A DNA stretch of 5,889 bases, taken from the NCBI GenBank assembly GCA_027682925.1, contig JAQCYU010000058.1:1-5889 (forward strand). The letters are read 5' to 3'. Origin of the DNA: Coriobacteriaceae bacterium AF45-21. Lineage in GTDB: Bacteria > Actinomycetota > Coriobacteriia > Coriobacteriales > Coriobacteriaceae. Position numbers and translations under genes: made by a program. Shown here piece by piece: positions 5,100 through 5,889 of this stretch (within the stretch, counting starts at the first letter, position 1; each line of letters begins with the position of its first letter). The notes under the pieces were generated by a model. It was not told where the DNA came from. It worked only from the letters and a program-made list of their open reading frames with translations, and did no database searches.

Positions 5100-5889
5100 A
5101 TGGCGAACGACAGCAAGACATGGCGGTGCGGAAAGTACGAGCTCAGCTTTGACCGTCCGCGCATCATGGGCGTCCTCAACGTGACGCCCGATTCGTTTAG
5201 CGATGGCGGGGAGCATTTCGACCCGGACGCCGCGATCGAGTATGGCCTGACGATGCTCGACGCCGGCGCCGACATCATCGACGTAGGCGGCGAGTCCACG
5301 CGCCCCGGCTTTACCCCGGTCAATCCCGACGAGGAGGCTCGCCGCGTGCTGCCCGTGGTGCGCGCGCTGGCCAAGGAGGGCGCCATCGTCTCGATCGACA
5401 CGCGTCACGTGGCGGTTGCCAAGGCGGCCGTGCGCTGCGGCGCCTCGATCGTCAACGACGTGACCGGCTTCACCGACCCCAAGATGGTCGAGTTTGTTAA
5501 GACGAGCACCTGCGGCGTCATCGTGATGCATGCCGGCGAGGTCGCCGCGCCCGCGCGCACGCACGCAACGGTGCAGCTCGATACCTCGGCAGCGGCGTTT
5601 GTTGCCGAGAAGGCACGCGAAGCGGCTGCCGAGGCGCGCGCGAGGCCGAGAAGCCGGCCCGTCGCCGTCGCGGCAAGTTGCTGGGCGAGCCTAAGCCGGA
5701 GGCCAAGCTTCCGGGCGGCGTGGTGCAGCCCTCGTTGCTGGGCGAGCCTAAGCCGGAGGCCAAGCTTCCGGGCGGCGTGGTGCAGCCCTCGTTGCCGTTT
5801 GGTGAACCAGAGCCCACGTCTGAGCCCGCAAGCGAGCAGGAGGCGCCCGCCGCCGAGCAGGCTACTGCCGCCGAGACCGTCGCGCCCGC
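5100..5889 (+). CDS. folP: Dihydropteroate synthase, 3'-truncated by the window, frame shift near 5642, large charged insert
   Basis: Condenses 6-hydroxymethyl-7,8-dihydropterin diphosphate with p-aminobenzoate to dihydropteroate in folate synthesis; target of sulfonamides; cytoplasmic TIM barrel. Frame 3 gives a clear N-terminal half: IMGVLNVTPDSFSDGG (22-37), DAGADIIDVGGESTRPG (54-70), SIDTRH (98-103), VNDVTG (118-123) and VIVMHAG (140-146). After about residue 175 it becomes Ala/Glu/Arg-rich, and at 5640-5644 the credible frame changes from 3 to 2, as if one G were missing. Frame 2 then reads EAEKPARRRRGK, a 19-residue unit LLGEPKPEAKLPGGVVQPS twice, and Pro/Glu/Ala-rich sequence to the window end. 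In ordinary DHPS about 50 residues separate the MH motif from the pterin-binding DPG motif. Here 121 codons pass without DPG, so an insert of at least about 70 residues lies in this loop. Frame 3 stays open to the end but yields Trp/Cys/Arg-rich, implausible protein. No downstream folate gene is visible. Confidence 0.88.
   Translation, partial: MANDSKTWRCGKYELSFDRPRIMGVLNVTPDSFSDGGEHFDPDAAIEYGLTMLDAGADIIDVGGESTRPGFTPVNPDEEARRVLPVVRALAKEGAIVSIDTRHVAVAKAAVRCGASIVNDVTGFTDPKMVEFVKTSTCGVIVMHAGEVAAPARTHATVQLDTSAAAFVAEKAREAAAEARARPRSRPVAVAASCWASLSRRPSFRAAWCSPRCWASLSRRPSFRAAWCSPRCRLVNQSPRLSPQASRRRPPPSRLLPPRPSRP
5677..5790. repeat. Exact 57-bp tandem duplication inside the folP insert
   Basis: Copy 1 is 5677-5733 and copy 2 is 5734-5790, identical over 57 bases, followed by the first five bases of a third copy (GTTGC, 5791-5795). 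The period is 19 codons, so it keeps the frame and duplicates 19 residues. GTTGC at the borders gives a 5-bp microhomology compatible with replication slippage. Confidence 0.95.

Noticed and set aside
5001..5564. 187-codon open frame on the - strand opposite folP
   Set aside because: His/Gly/Asp-rich shadow translation; the + strand has clear DHPS motifs and a good ribosome-binding site.

Overview
The window is about 62% GC by eye, uses GC-rich codons, and carries an actinobacterial-style set of short housekeeping genes. The protein sequences (an ECF transporter T component with a SRG motif, two ECF ATPase domains fused in one polypeptide, an ExoA-type AP endonuclease, a sirtuin and a DHPS with a charged insert) suggest a Coriobacteriia member, most likely Collinsella. 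That assignment is recognition from memory, not a database match.

Layout. Positions 3-2761 (+) hold an ECF (energy-coupling factor) vitamin-importer operon in the order T, fused A1-A2, S. The T gene enters from outside the window and is frame-broken by an exact 52-bp tandem duplication. The fused ATPase gene, 402-2043, has two apparent single-base losses. Only the S gene, 2048-2761, is intact. Stops and starts are 1-5 nt apart, so the genes look translationally coupled.

Positions 2762-3297 are a 536-bp convergent intergenic region with no credible gene. It is unusually rich in structure: a 168-bp palindromic element, a second 160-bp inverted-repeat element that encloses a bidirectional terminator, and a diverged direct repeat on either side of the second element.

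Positions 3298-4116 (-) encode an exodeoxyribonuclease III / AP endonuclease (ExoA type). A 135-bp divergent spacer separates it from a complete Sir2-family NAD-dependent deacylase at 4252-5004 (+). After a 95-bp leader with a -10-like box and a strong hairpin, dihydropteroate synthase (folP) starts at 5100 (+) and runs off the window. Its reading frame shifts near 5642, and beyond that point the frame-2 sequence is a charged, Pro/Glu/Ala-rich insert containing an exact 57-bp tandem duplication (19 residues repeated).

The genes do not form one pathway: vitamin import, DNA base-excision repair, NAD-dependent deacylation and folate synthesis sit side by side. I see no defence system, CRISPR array, tRNA, rRNA or transposase. 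The three single-base frame breaks are all consistent with one base lost from a short homopolymer, and the two exact tandem duplications lie near the two ends. Assembly or sequencing error must therefore be excluded before reading the ECF operon as a decaying one.
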